Of a stretch of DNA of 64,000 bases, positions 29,101-37,809 are shown piece after piece. Below the pieces are notes generated by a model. It did not search any database. It had not been told where the DNA came from and worked only from the letters and a program-made list of their open reading frames with translations. The DNA comes from Symmachiella macrocystis (GTDB lineage Bacteria; Planctomycetota; Planctomycetia; Planctomycetales; Planctomycetaceae), in assembly GCF_007860075.1 (NCBI RefSeq), contig NZ_SJPP01000001.1:2335980-2399979 (forward strand), in the 5' to 3' direction. Within the stretch, counting starts at the first letter, position 1. Each line of letters opens with the position of its first letter. The translations under genes and the position numbers were made by a program.

Positions 29101-30632
29101 ATGATCGAAACCAAGATGGCGAAGCGGATTATTATGAATGTTTTAGCAACGCCTTTGAGACCTCGCCGGCGGGGCACGATTTCATTTGCGGTTTGCAGTG
29201 CGACGACGCCGGTAATTTTTACACCGTCTCGGGCAATCAGGGGGTCGTGCGAATTTCCCCCGATGGAAAAAACGTGGAGGTCATGGCGACCGGACTGAGA
29301 AATCCTGACGGGTTGGGAATCTTGCCCGATGGGACATTAACAGTACCCGCTTCGGAAGGGGACTGGACTCCCGCCTCGATGGTGTGCGCTGTCCGCCCGT
29401 CTGCTGAGGGTCAAAATGGCACTCCGCCGTACTTTGGTTATCAAGCTCCACGCGATGGGAAAGCGCCGGAATTGCCGTTGGTTTATTTGCCGCGGGGATT
29501 GGATAATTCCAGCGGGGGGCAGGTCTATATCGACAGTGACCGCTGGGGACCGCTGCAAGGGGCGCTGGTCCATTTGTCGTTTGGGGGCGGGCGAAGTTTT
29601 CTGTTGCTACGTGACGAAGTCGGCGGGCAGTTGCAGGGGGCGATTGTGCCGCTGCCCGGCGAGTTTCGTTCGGGCGCGCATCGCGGACGCTTCAATCCGC
29701 AGGACGGGCAATTGTATGTCTCGGGCATGGCGGGCTGGGGTTCCTATACACCTGATGATGGTTGTTTCCAGCGCGTCCGTTTCACGGGCGATCGCGTGCA
29801 ATTGCCGATTGGGTTTCATGTCTATCAAAACGGCGTGACGGTGAAATTCACGGAGCCGATTGATCCTGCTGTTGCCGCTCAGATCGAAAATCAATTTGCC
29901 CAGTGTTGGAATTACCGGTACAGCGGGGCGTATGGCTCGCCGGAATTTTCCACGCGACACCACGGCATGCGGGGGCACGATCATTTGCCGATCACGTCGG
30001 CACATGTTTTGCCCGATGGCCGGTCGTTGTTTTTGGAAATCCCCGATCTACAACCGGTGAGCCAACTGCATTTGCAATTGCAGGTGGATGCGGGAGAACC
30101 GCGCGACATGTTTTTGACCGTGCATCGTTTAGACCGACCCTTTAGTGACTACCCCGGTTATCGCCCGGTGGCGAAAATGGTGCATCCGCATCCGATTCTT
30201 TCTGACTTGGCCTTGGCGACGATTCGCATTCGCAATCCCTTTATGAAAGCGATTCCCGAGGCGCGGCCGATCACGTTGGAGACGGGCAAGAACCTGACGT
30301 TTGCGACCCGTGAGTTACGGGCCAAACCGGGTGAAGCGATCCGTTTGAATTTGGTGAATCCCGACGTGGTGCCACACAACTGGGCGTTGGTCAAAGCGGG
30401 AACGCTCAAGAGCGTGGGGGAGATGGCCAACCGGTTGGTGGCGGACCCTGAAGCAGTGGCGCGGCATTACATTCCGCAAACCGACGACGTGTTGTTTTAC
30501 ACAGATGTCATTCCACCCAAATCGCAGTTCACGATTTACTTTCGCGCGCCGAAAACCCCGGGGCGGTATCCCTATCTGTGCACGTTTCCGGGGCACTGGA
30601 TGGTGATGAACGGCGAATTGATCGTGGAGTGA
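26136..30632 (+). CDS. Giant exported hybrid: TIM-barrel, LamG-like, cytochrome c, beta-propeller and cupredoxin
   Basis: A 1498-residue exported protein (signal peptide about 1-24). Residues 35-290 look like a sugar-phosphate isomerase-type TIM barrel (EMEALKAHGIELTAWWFP, VGIVYNLHHGH). A lectin-like domain follows at about 300-455, then a cytochrome c segment with CLSCHKVG (C526, C529, H530) and the downstream RQQQVDLIRFLTDL helix. The 690-1230 stretch is a DUF6797/glucose-dehydrogenase-like beta-propeller (GLRNPDGLGILPDG). The end is an azurin/plastocyanin-like copper domain with H1414, C1482, H1487 and M1491, at azurin spacing. Family-wise, haem plus copper implies electron transfer during oxidation of a sugar or polymer. 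AGGGACTC precedes the ATG. It follows the DUF1549/DUF1501 pair. Confidence 0.9.
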   Translation: MMRRSWLVLLCAFMWCHSGLVARAEDTPSKQTDIYAKDNLVAWCIVPFDNQKRSPEQRAAMLERLGIGKLAYDYRAEHVPTFDAEMEALKAHGIELTAWWFPTVLNDDARHILKVLKRHDIKTQLWVTGSGGPKTPEDQQAWVEQEAARIRPIAEAAAKIGCRVGLYNHGGWFGEPENQIAIIKWLNLPNVGIVYNLHHGHAHVDRMPQLLKKMLPYLYAVNLNGMVRGGDQRGAKILPLGAGDLDAELLKTIRDSGYTGPIGILNHTQEDAEARLQDNLDGLSWLVGKLNGHPPSARPLYRSWQPSAAAALDGGKVYKGRDEFRQQPITVECRVQLNRKNDFNILVACDEKKSPAHWEIFTMPRQGVLTAYLPGMSPDHVRSKAAICDNKPHTVAMVYEATRVRLYVDGKQVASQKVSAKGGAAIPGGLAIGRLVEGGLACNGDIEWVRISTGVRDIPHEPQHAVKKDASTIQLWTFPKTAAVQQPPTTASEFNAGFVNETVAAAKESGDFMRGAALFADAKTACLSCHKVGMQGGTVGPDLTMIGKQRKPEQIIEAVFWPQRTVEAEFVSFTVITNDGKAIRGHKLREDKKSIVLRDPQTGVESTILREDIDELVPAGSLMPDGLTAAMTRQQQVDLIRFLTDLGRSNAAKPEALHMLMGHAHMHTPAPFEYDRAPLQPQDWPSWQQPVNRDRIYDFYAKEAAHFRKQKPTPPLLPDFPGLDGGELGHWGNQSETTWSDGRWNETRLGSVQSGVFHGGGVTVPRAVCMQLGDDNELSACFNPETLSYDAVWSGGFVKFSSVRHGFMHGLIMDGQPVKHEKSAKPDQAFEYHGFYRHGRRVVFAYRIGEVEYLDAPWVEDGKFTRVVAPADEHPLQELIQPGERQWPEVITTAVKLGTGRPYAVDTIELPYDNPWKALLFCGGHDFLPDGSALVCTMQGDVWHVSGFTDGGHQAQWRRFASGLHHALGLVVTDAGIFVQCRDQLVRLHDRNQDGEADYYECFSNAFETSPAGHDFICGLQCDDAGNFYTVSGNQGVVRISPDGKNVEVMATGLRNPDGLGILPDGTLTVPASEGDWTPASMVCAVRPSAEGQNGTPPYFGYQAPRDGKAPELPLVYLPRGLDNSSGGQVYIDSDRWGPLQGALVHLSFGGGRSFLLLRDEVGGQLQGAIVPLPGEFRSGAHRGRFNPQDGQLYVSGMAGWGSYTPDDGCFQRVRFTGDRVQLPIGFHVYQNGVTVKFTEPIDPAVAAQIENQFAQCWNYRYSGAYGSPEFSTRHHGMRGHDHLPITSAHVLPDGRSLFLEIPDLQPVSQLHLQLQVDAGEPRDMFLTVHRLDRPFSDYPGYRPVAKMVHPHPILSDLALATIRIRNPFMKAIPEARPITLETGKNLTFATRELRAKPGEAIRLNLVNPDVVPHNWALVKAGTLKSVGEMANRLVADPEAVARHYIPQTDDVLFYTDVIPPKSQFTIYFRAPKTPGRYPYLCTFPGHWMVMNGELIVE

Positions 30633-30697
30633 TTGCGAGGCTGTCGGCGCGGCCAACACCGGTTTTCGATTTCTTGCGCACAGCGTGCGCGCCGCGT

Positions 30698-30892
30698 TTA
30701 CTTGTTCAAGATTAGCTTCTTGTTCCGCGTTGAGCGCAGGCGGTAGACCTGACCGTGAAATTCGATGAGCACTTCGGTTTGACCCTCGGCGAGTGCTTCG
30801 AAGGTGATCGATTTCGGGGGATCGGAATCGCCGGTGCCGCTGTTTTTATCTGCGGGAATTCGCGGAGTCTCACTGGGGTCATGCATATTCAT
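30698..30892 (-). CDS. hemP: Hemin uptake protein HemP
   Basis: The 64-residue product ends [17 protein letters not shown], the hallmark C-terminus of HemP, preceded by [14 protein letters not shown]. HemP is a small iron-regulated protein linked to haem or siderophore uptake. The frame is open further upstream (to 31369), but the ATG at 30892 gives the usual HemP length; an ATG six bases later is also possible. No TonB-dependent receptor or haem transporter gene lies nearby. A 25-base palindrome at 31030-31054, about 140 bases upstream, resembles a Fur operator and fits iron control. Confidence 0.85.
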   Translation of the reverse strand: MNMHDPSETPRIPADKNSGTGDSDPPKSITFEALAEGQTEVLIEFHGQVYRLRSTRNKKLILNK

Positions 30893-31029
30893 GGTGGCGG
30901 TGCCGTGGATTCTTTGAGCGAGGTCGTAGTGAGCAATTTGTTGCCTGCGATCACGGCGAAAAAAATCAGACGGAAATTTTCTGGCCGGGTGCTTTCGCGA
31001 TTGACAACAATGGCACAAGTCGGCATTAT

Positions 31030-31054
31030 GTTGACATTGAGACTCAGTGTCAAC
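31030..31054. promoter_or_regulatory. Fur-box-like 25-base palindrome between hemP and the DUF1559 gene
   Basis: Arms GTTGACATTGAG and CTCAGTGTCAAC flank a single A; 11 of 12 positions pair. The centre, TTGAGACTCAGT, resembles the odd-centred inverted repeats bound by Fur-type regulators. It sits almost midway between the divergent hemP start (30892) and DUF1559 start (31191), so it could act on either. The assignment to Fur rests on the hemP neighbour and is an inference. Confidence 0.5.
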
Positions 31055-31190
31055 TCTAGAATGCTGCAGCAAGCTTCGACGCGGAACTCCGCGCAGCCAG
31101 CCACACATTAAGGGACCGCGGATCACAACGCACCAGCGTCTGTGCCGCAATTTTACTCTTAACTTGGCTTCTGCAAAGGAGATACTTTCC

Positions 31191-32108
31191 ATGTCCGTTT
31201 CTACACAACCTGCTCGCCGTGGGTTCACGCTCATCGAATTGCTGGTGGTCATCGCGATCATTGCCATTCTCATTTCACTACTCTTGCCAGCTGTACAACA
31301 GGCTCGCGAAGCAGCTCGCCGCACGCAGTGCCGCAACAATCTGAAGCAGTTTGGGATTGCGACACACAACTATCACGACATTTATGGGCAATTTCCCAAT
31401 GCCAACGCCAACAGTTCGCTGACCGGCGGAAGCTTGTTTGTTTCGATCTTGCCGTTGATCGATCAGGCCAATGGATACAATTTGTGGGATTTCAATTTGT
31501 CCAACTCCGATCCGGTGAATGTCGCCGTCTCGGGGCAGCGGATTCCGGTCTTTCTGTGTCCTTCCTCCACGGAACCTCGTATGGTCCCGGGATGCGACGT
31601 CGATGCGGGGCGTGCACCGGGAAACTATGCTGTGAACATTGGTTCGAAGGATTTCAATCAGTACTGGTCGTATTATGGTGAGCCGGCTCCCTCGTTGGAC
31701 GGAGCGATCGTCTATACCGACTCAGCTGATGGCAAGACATCGCTGAAGCATTTCGTCGATGGTGCAAGCAACACGTTGATGATTGGTGAAACGGCCTACA
31801 ATCTGCCGGACTACAAATTCAGTTCCGGAGCTTGCCTGGATGAACCGCGTTATTCGTTCACCTATTGGTCGAATCCGTATCCCGGTTCTACGGCTTGTAC
31901 AACCGAATACGCCTTCAATCCTCACGACAAACTCGACGATGGGGATTTCGATCCCAACTGGGTCCGTTCCTTCCGTAGCGACCATGTGGGAGGCGTCTTT
32001 TTCGTCCGTGCTGACGGCTCGGTGCATTTTGTGGCCGAGAGTATCGATGCGGGGGTCTTGGATGCCTTAGCGACTCGAAACGGTGGGGAGATCATCAGTG
32101 ACAACTAG
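31191..32108 (+). CDS. DUF1559 family pseudopilin-like protein
   Basis: The 305-residue protein starts with a type IV pilin/pseudopilin leader, [19 protein letters not shown], with the cleavage-site G-F and conserved Glu+5. A planctomycete DUF1559 N-terminal block follows ([20 protein letters not shown], then [11 protein letters not shown]), and the C-terminal end has [13 protein letters not shown] and [16 protein letters not shown]. The family is found almost only in Planctomycetes, in many copies; products are expected to be inner-membrane anchored and exported through a type II/IV pilus-like assembly. AAAGGAGA lies 8 bases before the ATG, which fixes the start, although the frame is open upstream. 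The stop overlaps the next gene. Confidence 0.95.
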   Translation: MSVSTQPARRGFTLIELLVVIAIIAILISLLLPAVQQAREAARRTQCRNNLKQFGIATHNYHDIYGQFPNANANSSLTGGSLFVSILPLIDQANGYNLWDFNLSNSDPVNVAVSGQRIPVFLCPSSTEPRMVPGCDVDAGRAPGNYAVNIGSKDFNQYWSYYGEPAPSLDGAIVYTDSADGKTSLKHFVDGASNTLMIGETAYNLPDYKFSSGACLDEPRYSFTYWSNPYPGSTACTTEYAFNPHDKLDDGDFDPNWVRSFRSDHVGGVFFVRADGSVHFVAESIDAGVLDALATRNGGEIISDN

Positions 32109-32571
32109 AGCATCCAACCATCTGCTGTTGGCTGCGATGATGACTTGCGGCCTGATTGTCGGCTGCGGTTCCGGCGCAGCCGAAGGACCTCCCCGCGCTG
32201 ATGTGCGGGGAGTGGTGACCTTGGATGGTCAACCGTTGCCGAAAGGAGTGATCCTGTTTGTTCCGCTTGAGGGAACGCCCGGGCCGAAGACGTCGGTCCC
32301 CATTGCGGATGGGAAGTTTTCTACCGATGAATCCACCGGCCCGGTCGTCGGGAAGCATCGTATCGAAATCAAATCCACCGACGATGGTGGTTACGCTCGG
32401 GATGATGAGACGGCGATTGATCGTTTGCAGGAATCGAGAACCCGTCGTATTGATGTCGTGCGAGTTCCGGCAGCCTTTAATGCAAATAGCCGTCTGACCG
32501 AGACTGTCAGCGAGGAGGGGACTAACGAATTTGAATTCCCACTCACGACCAGCAGGCGTCGCCGGCGCTAA
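32098..32571 (+). CDS. Small lipoprotein with transthyretin-like/carboxypeptidase-regulatory fold
   Basis: The 157-residue protein has a lipoprotein signal ending CGLIVGCGSG. The core repeats the planctomycete pattern ADVRGVVTLDGQPLPKGVIL FVPL (a beta-sandwich of the transthyretin/Cna-B type), then VVGKHRIEIKSTDD. The C-terminus is basic (TSRRRRR). The GTG at 32098 is chosen because GTGGGGAG is 7 bases upstream; a GTG at 32083 is also in frame. It overlaps the DUF1559 stop by 11 bases, so the two are translationally coupled. The pairing of a DUF1559 pseudopilin with this kind of lipoprotein is very common in planctomycetes; the role is unknown. Confidence 0.88.
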   Translation: MTTRASNHLLLAAMMTCGLIVGCGSGAAEGPPRADVRGVVTLDGQPLPKGVILFVPLEGTPGPKTSVPIADGKFSTDESTGPVVGKHRIEIKSTDDGGYARDDETAIDRLQESRTRRIDVVRVPAAFNANSRLTETVSEEGTNEFEFPLTTSRRRRR

Positions 32572-32670
32572 ACGGCTTCGGTTACGGCATTCCATGTTTA
32601 GTTAAAATACAAATCGCAACGGGGTTTGCTCCCGTTTGCTCAACCCCTTTGCTCATTGAGGACACATTTG

Positions 32671-34308
32671 ATGAGACGAATTTTAGTTTTCTCCGCCGCC
32701 GCATTGTTCATGCAGTGCGCGATTCTGCAAACGGCAAACGCGCATTTTATTTGGCTGCTGCCGTCTGTGGACAAGGATGTACAAAAGGTCGATGTTTATT
32801 TTTCTGAAGCCGCCCAGCCGGACGACCCCGAATTGCTGGAAGGCTTGCAAGGCATGACTGTCTGGCGTTTGTCGGCCAAAGGCAAACCGATCAAATTGTC
32901 GCTGAAAAAAACAGAAGAAGCCCTCCAAGCCGAAACGGACGTTGCAGAAGTAGCCGCTTCGCTGTTCGCAGGCCGACACGATTACGGTGTGATCACCCGC
33001 GGCAAGAAACCGTTCTTACTTCGCTATTACGCCAAGACCGGCCCCGCTCTGACCGATGCCGCCTGGACGAATGTGAAGACGGCCGAACAACTCGATTTGG
33101 ACATCGTTCCGCATAAAATGGAAGACGGCAAGCTGAAGCTCGTTGTCAGCTTTCAAGGAAAACCGGTAGTGGGTGCCGAAGTCAAAGGCTACGGACCGGA
33201 GTTGGATGAATTCGAAGCGGCCACCGACAAGGATGGTGCCGTCGTGGTCGCGGTCGTGCAACCGGGTGAGTACGGATTCCGCGCCAAGCATGTCGAAGCG
33301 ACCGCTGGCGAGTTGGACGGCAAAAAATACGACGACATTCGCCACTATTCGACAGTGACCTTCGAAGCCGAAAAGCCCGAAGCGAAAGTCGTGACCGATG
33401 CCGACACGTTGCCGGAAATTCCCGAATGCGTGACCAGCTTCGGGGGCGCTGTTGCCGGGGATTACTTGTACATTTACGGCGGGCATACCGGCGCAGCGCA
33501 TTCCTATTCGCACGAAGAACAAGCGCACACGCTGCAGCGGCTCAATCTTCGCAAGCCCGGTGCCTGGGAAGATGTTATCGATGGTCCACATCTGCAGGGG
33601 CTGGCTTTGGTCCCGCATGGCGACAAAGTCTATCGTCTGGGAGGCTTCACCGCCAAAAACGAATCGGGCGAAGACCGGGACCTGTGGTCGCAGGACTCCA
33701 CAGCTGGTTTCGATCCAGCCACGAAAAAATGGACCGAATTGCCCGCATTGCCCGAACCGCGGTCGTCGTTCGACGCAGCCGTGTTGGGTGACACGATCTA
33801 TGTGATCGGCGGATGGCAAATGCAGGGTGACAAGGATGCCGTTTGGCATAAGACGGCTTGGAAACTCGACCTGTCGGCAGCGAAACCACAGTGGGAATCC
33901 ATTCCCGCGCCGCCGTTTCAACGTCGCGCGTTGGCCGTCGCGGCCTATGACGGAAAAATCTTTGCCCTCGGGGGGATGGGTGAAACAGGAGGACCGTCAC
34001 GCAAGGCCAATGTATTTGATACTAAAACGCAGCAGTGGTCCTCACTTGAAGACTTGCCGGGTGAAAAGATGGCCGGATTTGGATGTTCGGCATTCGCTAC
34101 GGGCGGCCGGTTGTATGTCAGCACTTTCGATGGGAGTCTGCTCCGACTCTCCCCGGATCAACAACATTGGGAGCGCGTGGGACAATTACCGACCGCCCGC
34201 TTCTTCCATCGCATGTTGCCGTATCCTAACAATAGCCTGCTGATCGTCGGTGGAGCGAATATGGGAATCGGCAAGTTTGAAGAGGTCGAAATCCTGCAGT
34301 TGGACTAG
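32671..34308 (+). CDS. Exported DUF4198-like domain plus Kelch beta-propeller
   Basis: The 545-residue protein has a signal peptide ending about residue 24 (TANA-HF). An N-terminal domain follows that begins AHFIWLLPSVDKDVQKVDVY and has a PGEYGFRAKHVE strand; it resembles the DUF4198 / metal-uptake-associated beta-sandwich. From about residue 250 five or six Kelch repeats follow, each with the double-Gly turn: YLYIYGGHTG, KVYRLGGFTA, TIYVIGGWQM, KIFALGGMGE, SLLIVGGANMG. ATTGAGGA lies 8 bases before the ATG at 32671. The protein is presumably periplasmic or surface-exposed; ligand unknown. It is followed by a hairpin at 34387. Confidence 0.85.
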   Translation: MRRILVFSAAALFMQCAILQTANAHFIWLLPSVDKDVQKVDVYFSEAAQPDDPELLEGLQGMTVWRLSAKGKPIKLSLKKTEEALQAETDVAEVAASLFAGRHDYGVITRGKKPFLLRYYAKTGPALTDAAWTNVKTAEQLDLDIVPHKMEDGKLKLVVSFQGKPVVGAEVKGYGPELDEFEAATDKDGAVVVAVVQPGEYGFRAKHVEATAGELDGKKYDDIRHYSTVTFEAEKPEAKVVTDADTLPEIPECVTSFGGAVAGDYLYIYGGHTGAAHSYSHEEQAHTLQRLNLRKPGAWEDVIDGPHLQGLALVPHGDKVYRLGGFTAKNESGEDRDLWSQDSTAGFDPATKKWTELPALPEPRSSFDAAVLGDTIYVIGGWQMQGDKDAVWHKTAWKLDLSAAKPQWESIPAPPFQRRALAVAAYDGKIFALGGMGETGGPSRKANVFDTKTQQWSSLEDLPGEKMAGFGCSAFATGGRLYVSTFDGSLLRLSPDQQHWERVGQLPTARFFHRMLPYPNNSLLIVGGANMGIGKFEEVEILQLD

Positions 34309-34386
34309 CGCCCGCCTTGTTGGTCGTGCTATCGTAGTGCGTGCCGACGGTGAAGCAGCCAGGATTTCGACTTTGGTGATACGATT

Positions 34387-34421
34387 GTTGCCGCCCTTTG
34401 TCTATAACAAGGGGCGGCAAC
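34387..34421. terminator. Strong hairpin after the Kelch gene
   Basis: GTTGCCGCCCTTTGT and ACAAGGGGCGGCAAC pair over 15 positions with one mismatch, leaving a 5-base loop. It lies 78 bases past the Kelch stop. The usual T run is absent directly after the stem, though TTTTTA follows 16 bases later. It may be a terminator or a 5' leader structure for the next gene, whose start is 95 bases on. Confidence 0.45.
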
Positions 34422-34515
34422 ACGTATCTTTGGAGCTTTTTAAAAAACCCCGAGGGAAAACGGACGCATTCAGCCGGACCGACCTTGGGGCAAACCGTAA
34501 CGAGGATAATTGACG

Positions 34516-35850
34516 ATGAGACCGCTCGCCTATAGTCGTGGGAACCGATGCTTGCTTGCCGCATTACTAGTTGTTTTCGGCAGCGGGGTCGTGTCCGCGG
34601 GAAATGATTGGGCTTCTTTTCAAAACGGCGGACAGGTGTCGCTGTCGACCTCTGCGGCGGCCGGGGACTGGAAACTCGCTCCCGAACTTGCCTGGACAGC
34701 GGAGCTCACTGGATATGGGCAATCCTCACCGGTTGTGTGGGGCGAGCATGTTTATGTGACATCGGTGGAGGGTCCCGAAAAAGAGACCTATCTGGTCTCG
34801 GCTTATGCGCTTGCCGATGGGAAGCAGGTTTGGCAACACGAAGTCAATAACGCGACACCTCAAAAAAGTAGTAATTACGTGAGTCGCGCAGCACCGACTC
34901 CGGCAGCTGATGCGGAGGGGGTCATTTGTTTCTTTGAGGGTGGCAACCTGTTGGCCTTCACGCACGGTGGCGACGTGCGTTGGGAACGGAATTTGGCAGA
35001 CGAATATGGGGAAATCAGCTCGCGGCACGGGTTGGCTGCCTCGGTCGCGCAAGACGAGCAGTCAGCATTCATTTGGGTCGAGCGGAGCGAAGAACCGTAT
35101 GTCCTCTCGGTGGACAAAAAAACGGGAGATATCAACTGGAAGGTCGCCGGCTTGGGCGCGACGAGTTGGTCGAGTCCACGACTTGTCCCGGTGGCTGACG
35201 GACAGCATTTGGTGTTGAGTGCGTCGGGAAATTTAGTCGGCTTGGATCCGGAATCGGGTGAGCGACTGTGGGCCGTCGAGGGCATTTCCGGCAACACGAC
35301 ACCCACTCCCGTTCCGCTGGGCGATGGTCGTTTTTTGATCGGTGCAACGGTGGGTCGCGGGAATTCCGATGCGGGAAAATCCGCTAAATCGAATGGTGTC
35401 ATTCAAATCGTAAAGAATGACGACGGCACATGGAAAGCCGATTATATTTGGCGGGCGAAGCGGGCCACCAGTTCGTTCAGTTCGCCGATCGCGCACAATG
35501 GCACAGCCTACTTCATCAACAAAACCGGAGTGGTTTTTGGCTTGGACCTGGAAACCGGTCAGGAGAAATTCAACAAACGGCTTGGTGGAGGCGTCTGGGC
35601 GACTCCCATCGGAATCGGCGACCTGGTGATGATTTGCGGCAGGGATGGAAAAATCAACCTGCTTGCAAACAGCGGCGATGAGCAAGAGCTCTCGAAATGG
35701 GAAGCACTCCCCGAAGATCCCGAACCGGTCGCCGGCGAGAAAACAGACCGATTCTCCGCCAGCGTGCTTTATAGCGCCCTGTGGAGCGAGCAGCTTGTGT
35801 TGCTGCGGCGGGGAGAGGCCTTGTTTGCCGTGAAGGTGATCCGCGAATAA
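34516..35850 (+). CDS. Exported PQQ-like beta-propeller protein
   Basis: The 444-residue protein has a signal peptide (residues 1-28, RCLLAALLVVFGSGVVSAG). Repeated blades follow: WASFQNGG, YALADGKQVWQHEV, DKKTGDINWKVAG, DPESGERLWAVEG, DLETGQEKFNKRLGGG. These are PQQ-like or BamB-type repeats; the residues needed for true PQQ-quinoprotein activity cannot be confirmed. GAGGA lies close upstream of the ATG at 34516; a TTG at 34510 is less likely. Planctomycetes carry many such proteins, often beside Kelch and DUF proteins as here. Exported and soluble; function unknown. Confidence 0.88.
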   Translation: MRPLAYSRGNRCLLAALLVVFGSGVVSAGNDWASFQNGGQVSLSTSAAAGDWKLAPELAWTAELTGYGQSSPVVWGEHVYVTSVEGPEKETYLVSAYALADGKQVWQHEVNNATPQKSSNYVSRAAPTPAADAEGVICFFEGGNLLAFTHGGDVRWERNLADEYGEISSRHGLAASVAQDEQSAFIWVERSEEPYVLSVDKKTGDINWKVAGLGATSWSSPRLVPVADGQHLVLSASGNLVGLDPESGERLWAVEGISGNTTPTPVPLGDGRFLIGATVGRGNSDAGKSAKSNGVIQIVKNDDGTWKADYIWRAKRATSSFSSPIAHNGTAYFINKTGVVFGLDLETGQEKFNKRLGGGVWATPIGIGDLVMICGRDGKINLLANSGDEQELSKWEALPEDPEPVAGEKTDRFSASVLYSALWSEQLVLLRRGEALFAVKVIRE

Positions 35851-35965
35851 TCCTCACATTCAGCAAGCGGGCGAGGGGTCAGTTTGAGGGCAGGTGCCCG
35901 CTTGCTAGGAATTCAATTCGTTGGCTGCGTGGGTCATCACGCGGACAGCGTAGCCAGGCAGCGAT

Positions 35966-37036
35966 CTATTCTTCGATTTCCAAATCCGCAAAATAGATGG
36001 CCGTGATTGTTTTGCCGTCGGCATCTTTTTCGTGGCTGGAGTAATACGAGACAAAGCCGCGCGTGTCGCTAAGTGCGATGAAACCGGGATAGGAATTGTC
36101 GCCGCCGCTGGGAAGTTCGGCGAATTCGTGCAACTGGCCATCGACCAGCCAATACAACGAGGTGACTGCCGGCCCGATTGTTTTGCGTCCGGCCACCAAA
36201 TAGCGATCCCCCCATTTGGCGACCAGCGGGCCGCCGATATAGCGATCGAAATTCGTGCGGTCCCATTTCTCATAAGGGGGTTGGGAGCGGCACAATTGTG
36301 CATTGAGTTTGCTGCCGCTGCGGGCGACGGCGAGCACTGATCCGTCGTCTTCGAACAGAAAGGCTGTTTCGTCGCCGTTGGTGGTTTGAAACAGTGCCTT
36401 TTTACGGAAGATCAACCCGTCGTCGCTCTCCAGCATGGCTGACTCGATGAGCGGGTCGCGCTCGGCGCGGGTTGTGGTTTTGGCGAATTCTCGTTTGCGG
36501 CGGCCACACAGATAGGCCTTGTCGCCATGCGCCGCGGCCCGCCAAATGTAATGTCCGTAGGTTCCTTCCAGCATCACCGGACTGTGCCAGTTTTTGCCAT
36601 CGTCGCTCCGCGCCGCATAGCCGAGGTGGTCGTCCATTTTGTAATTCTTGGGCGACGTGTCTCCGCAGTACCAAGCGCCGGTATAAACAAACAGCTTGTC
36701 CCCAAAGACCAAAAAGTGGGGATCACGAACGTCCCGTTTGGGGACGCTGAATTGGTGCACGGTTTTCCAGGTCTTGGTGTCATCGCTGGATTGAATGATG
36801 ATCGATGAGGTGGGATGGACCATGTGCCCGTCGGGACAGGTGCGAAAGGCGAGGTAGTATTTGTCGCCGAAGCGACACAAGTCGGTGAAGGCGTTATGCT
36901 CGCCGTTGTCAAAACCGCGGCGGACCGAGAGGACGTTGACCTGGGGAGTTTCGTCGGCGCGGGCCGCATCGTTTGTTGGAACAATCGCCACAACGGCGCA
37001 GATTGTGATCGCTATGTCTCGGAATCCAAATGACAT
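35966..37036 (-). CDS. Exported sialidase-like (BNR) beta-propeller protein
   Basis: The 356-residue protein has a signal peptide (about 1-27, ending TNDAARA-DE). Beta-propeller repeats with Asp-box-like turns follow: SSDDTKTWKTV, RSDDGKNWHSP and ESDDGLIFRKK, at the regular spacing of sialidase-type folds. An active-site assignment (Arg triad, nucleophilic Tyr) cannot be made with confidence, though R and Y residues are present. A carbohydrate-binding or hydrolytic role outside the cytoplasm is likely. It converges with the PQQ-like gene. Confidence 0.8.
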   Translation of the reverse strand: MSFGFRDIAITICAVVAIVPTNDAARADETPQVNVLSVRRGFDNGEHNAFTDLCRFGDKYYLAFRTCPDGHMVHPTSSIIIQSSDDTKTWKTVHQFSVPKRDVRDPHFLVFGDKLFVYTGAWYCGDTSPKNYKMDDHLGYAARSDDGKNWHSPVMLEGTYGHYIWRAAAHGDKAYLCGRRKREFAKTTTRAERDPLIESAMLESDDGLIFRKKALFQTTNGDETAFLFEDDGSVLAVARSGSKLNAQLCRSQPPYEKWDRTNFDRYIGGPLVAKWGDRYLVAGRKTIGPAVTSLYWLVDGQLHEFAELPSGGDNSYPGFIALSDTRGFVSYYSSHEKDADGKTITAIYFADLEIEE

Positions 37037-37809
37037 TTTTCGGGGCCTATTTAATATGGGTAGTTCGGTAGCGCGGTGCAGGCGGATACAATCCGCATCC
37101 TATCTTGCCTGGCATCTATTGACCACCACCCCGGTTTCTCTGTGATAGCAAAAAATTGCCTTGAGCCGTGGAGAAACAAGCACCGGGTGGCAGCGATTGC
37201 CGACGGTAATCGGTGTGCCGTAGGCACCAGATGCAGCAGTTTCAGCTGCCCTTGCCAGCGAGAATTTCCTTGTTTCAGAGCGCGGGAATTGCGGCTTCGT
37301 GCGGGCTGCGCCCGCCCCGATGTCTGCGCCATCACGGCTACCCTGAACAGATTATCCGAGCCGTTGGCGACGGTTCCAGGCGGCGGTTCGTTCGATGTGG
37401 TGACGGGATGCGTGATAATGTGGCTGGACGGGGATGGCGGCGGCTTGCCAAGGGGTCTTACAGACCGCGGGACAGACAGCCCAACCGGCTTTTCGCTTCG
37501 TGCGACATTGACAACTTCCTTGTCCCGTAGCCTGTCCGTTTTGGCTTAAAAATGCCAGCCAATTAATCATGATCATCCGCTTCGGCTCCCTGAAAACGTG
37601 AATCGTGATGATGAGGAACGTCGCCGACCAGCGGGGGCATGCCACACGCCGGTTCTTTAAGGATACCGAATCGGGATGGGAAAAGTCAAAATTTTGTGCC
37701 GGCTCACGCGCGACATATTAGCAATGACTTCTTGCGAACAAAAACGGGGCAGGGTAGGGTGGGAGCTACGATTTGACCGCGTCTCTTGTCCGAAGGCCCC
37801 ATTACCCCC
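37037..37809. repeat. Gene-free gap with family B repeat copy 2 (37181-37346)
   Basis: No gene is seen in these 773 bases. The main content is a 166-base copy of the family B repeat at 37181-37346, matching 4241-4407 along its whole length in the same orientation. The rest (37350-37680) has no recognisable feature. Confidence 0.7.

Noticed and set aside
30698-31369. 223-residue version of the hemP frame
   Set aside because: Only the last 64 residues match HemP; the upstream part crosses the regulatory palindrome and overlaps the DUF1559 start.
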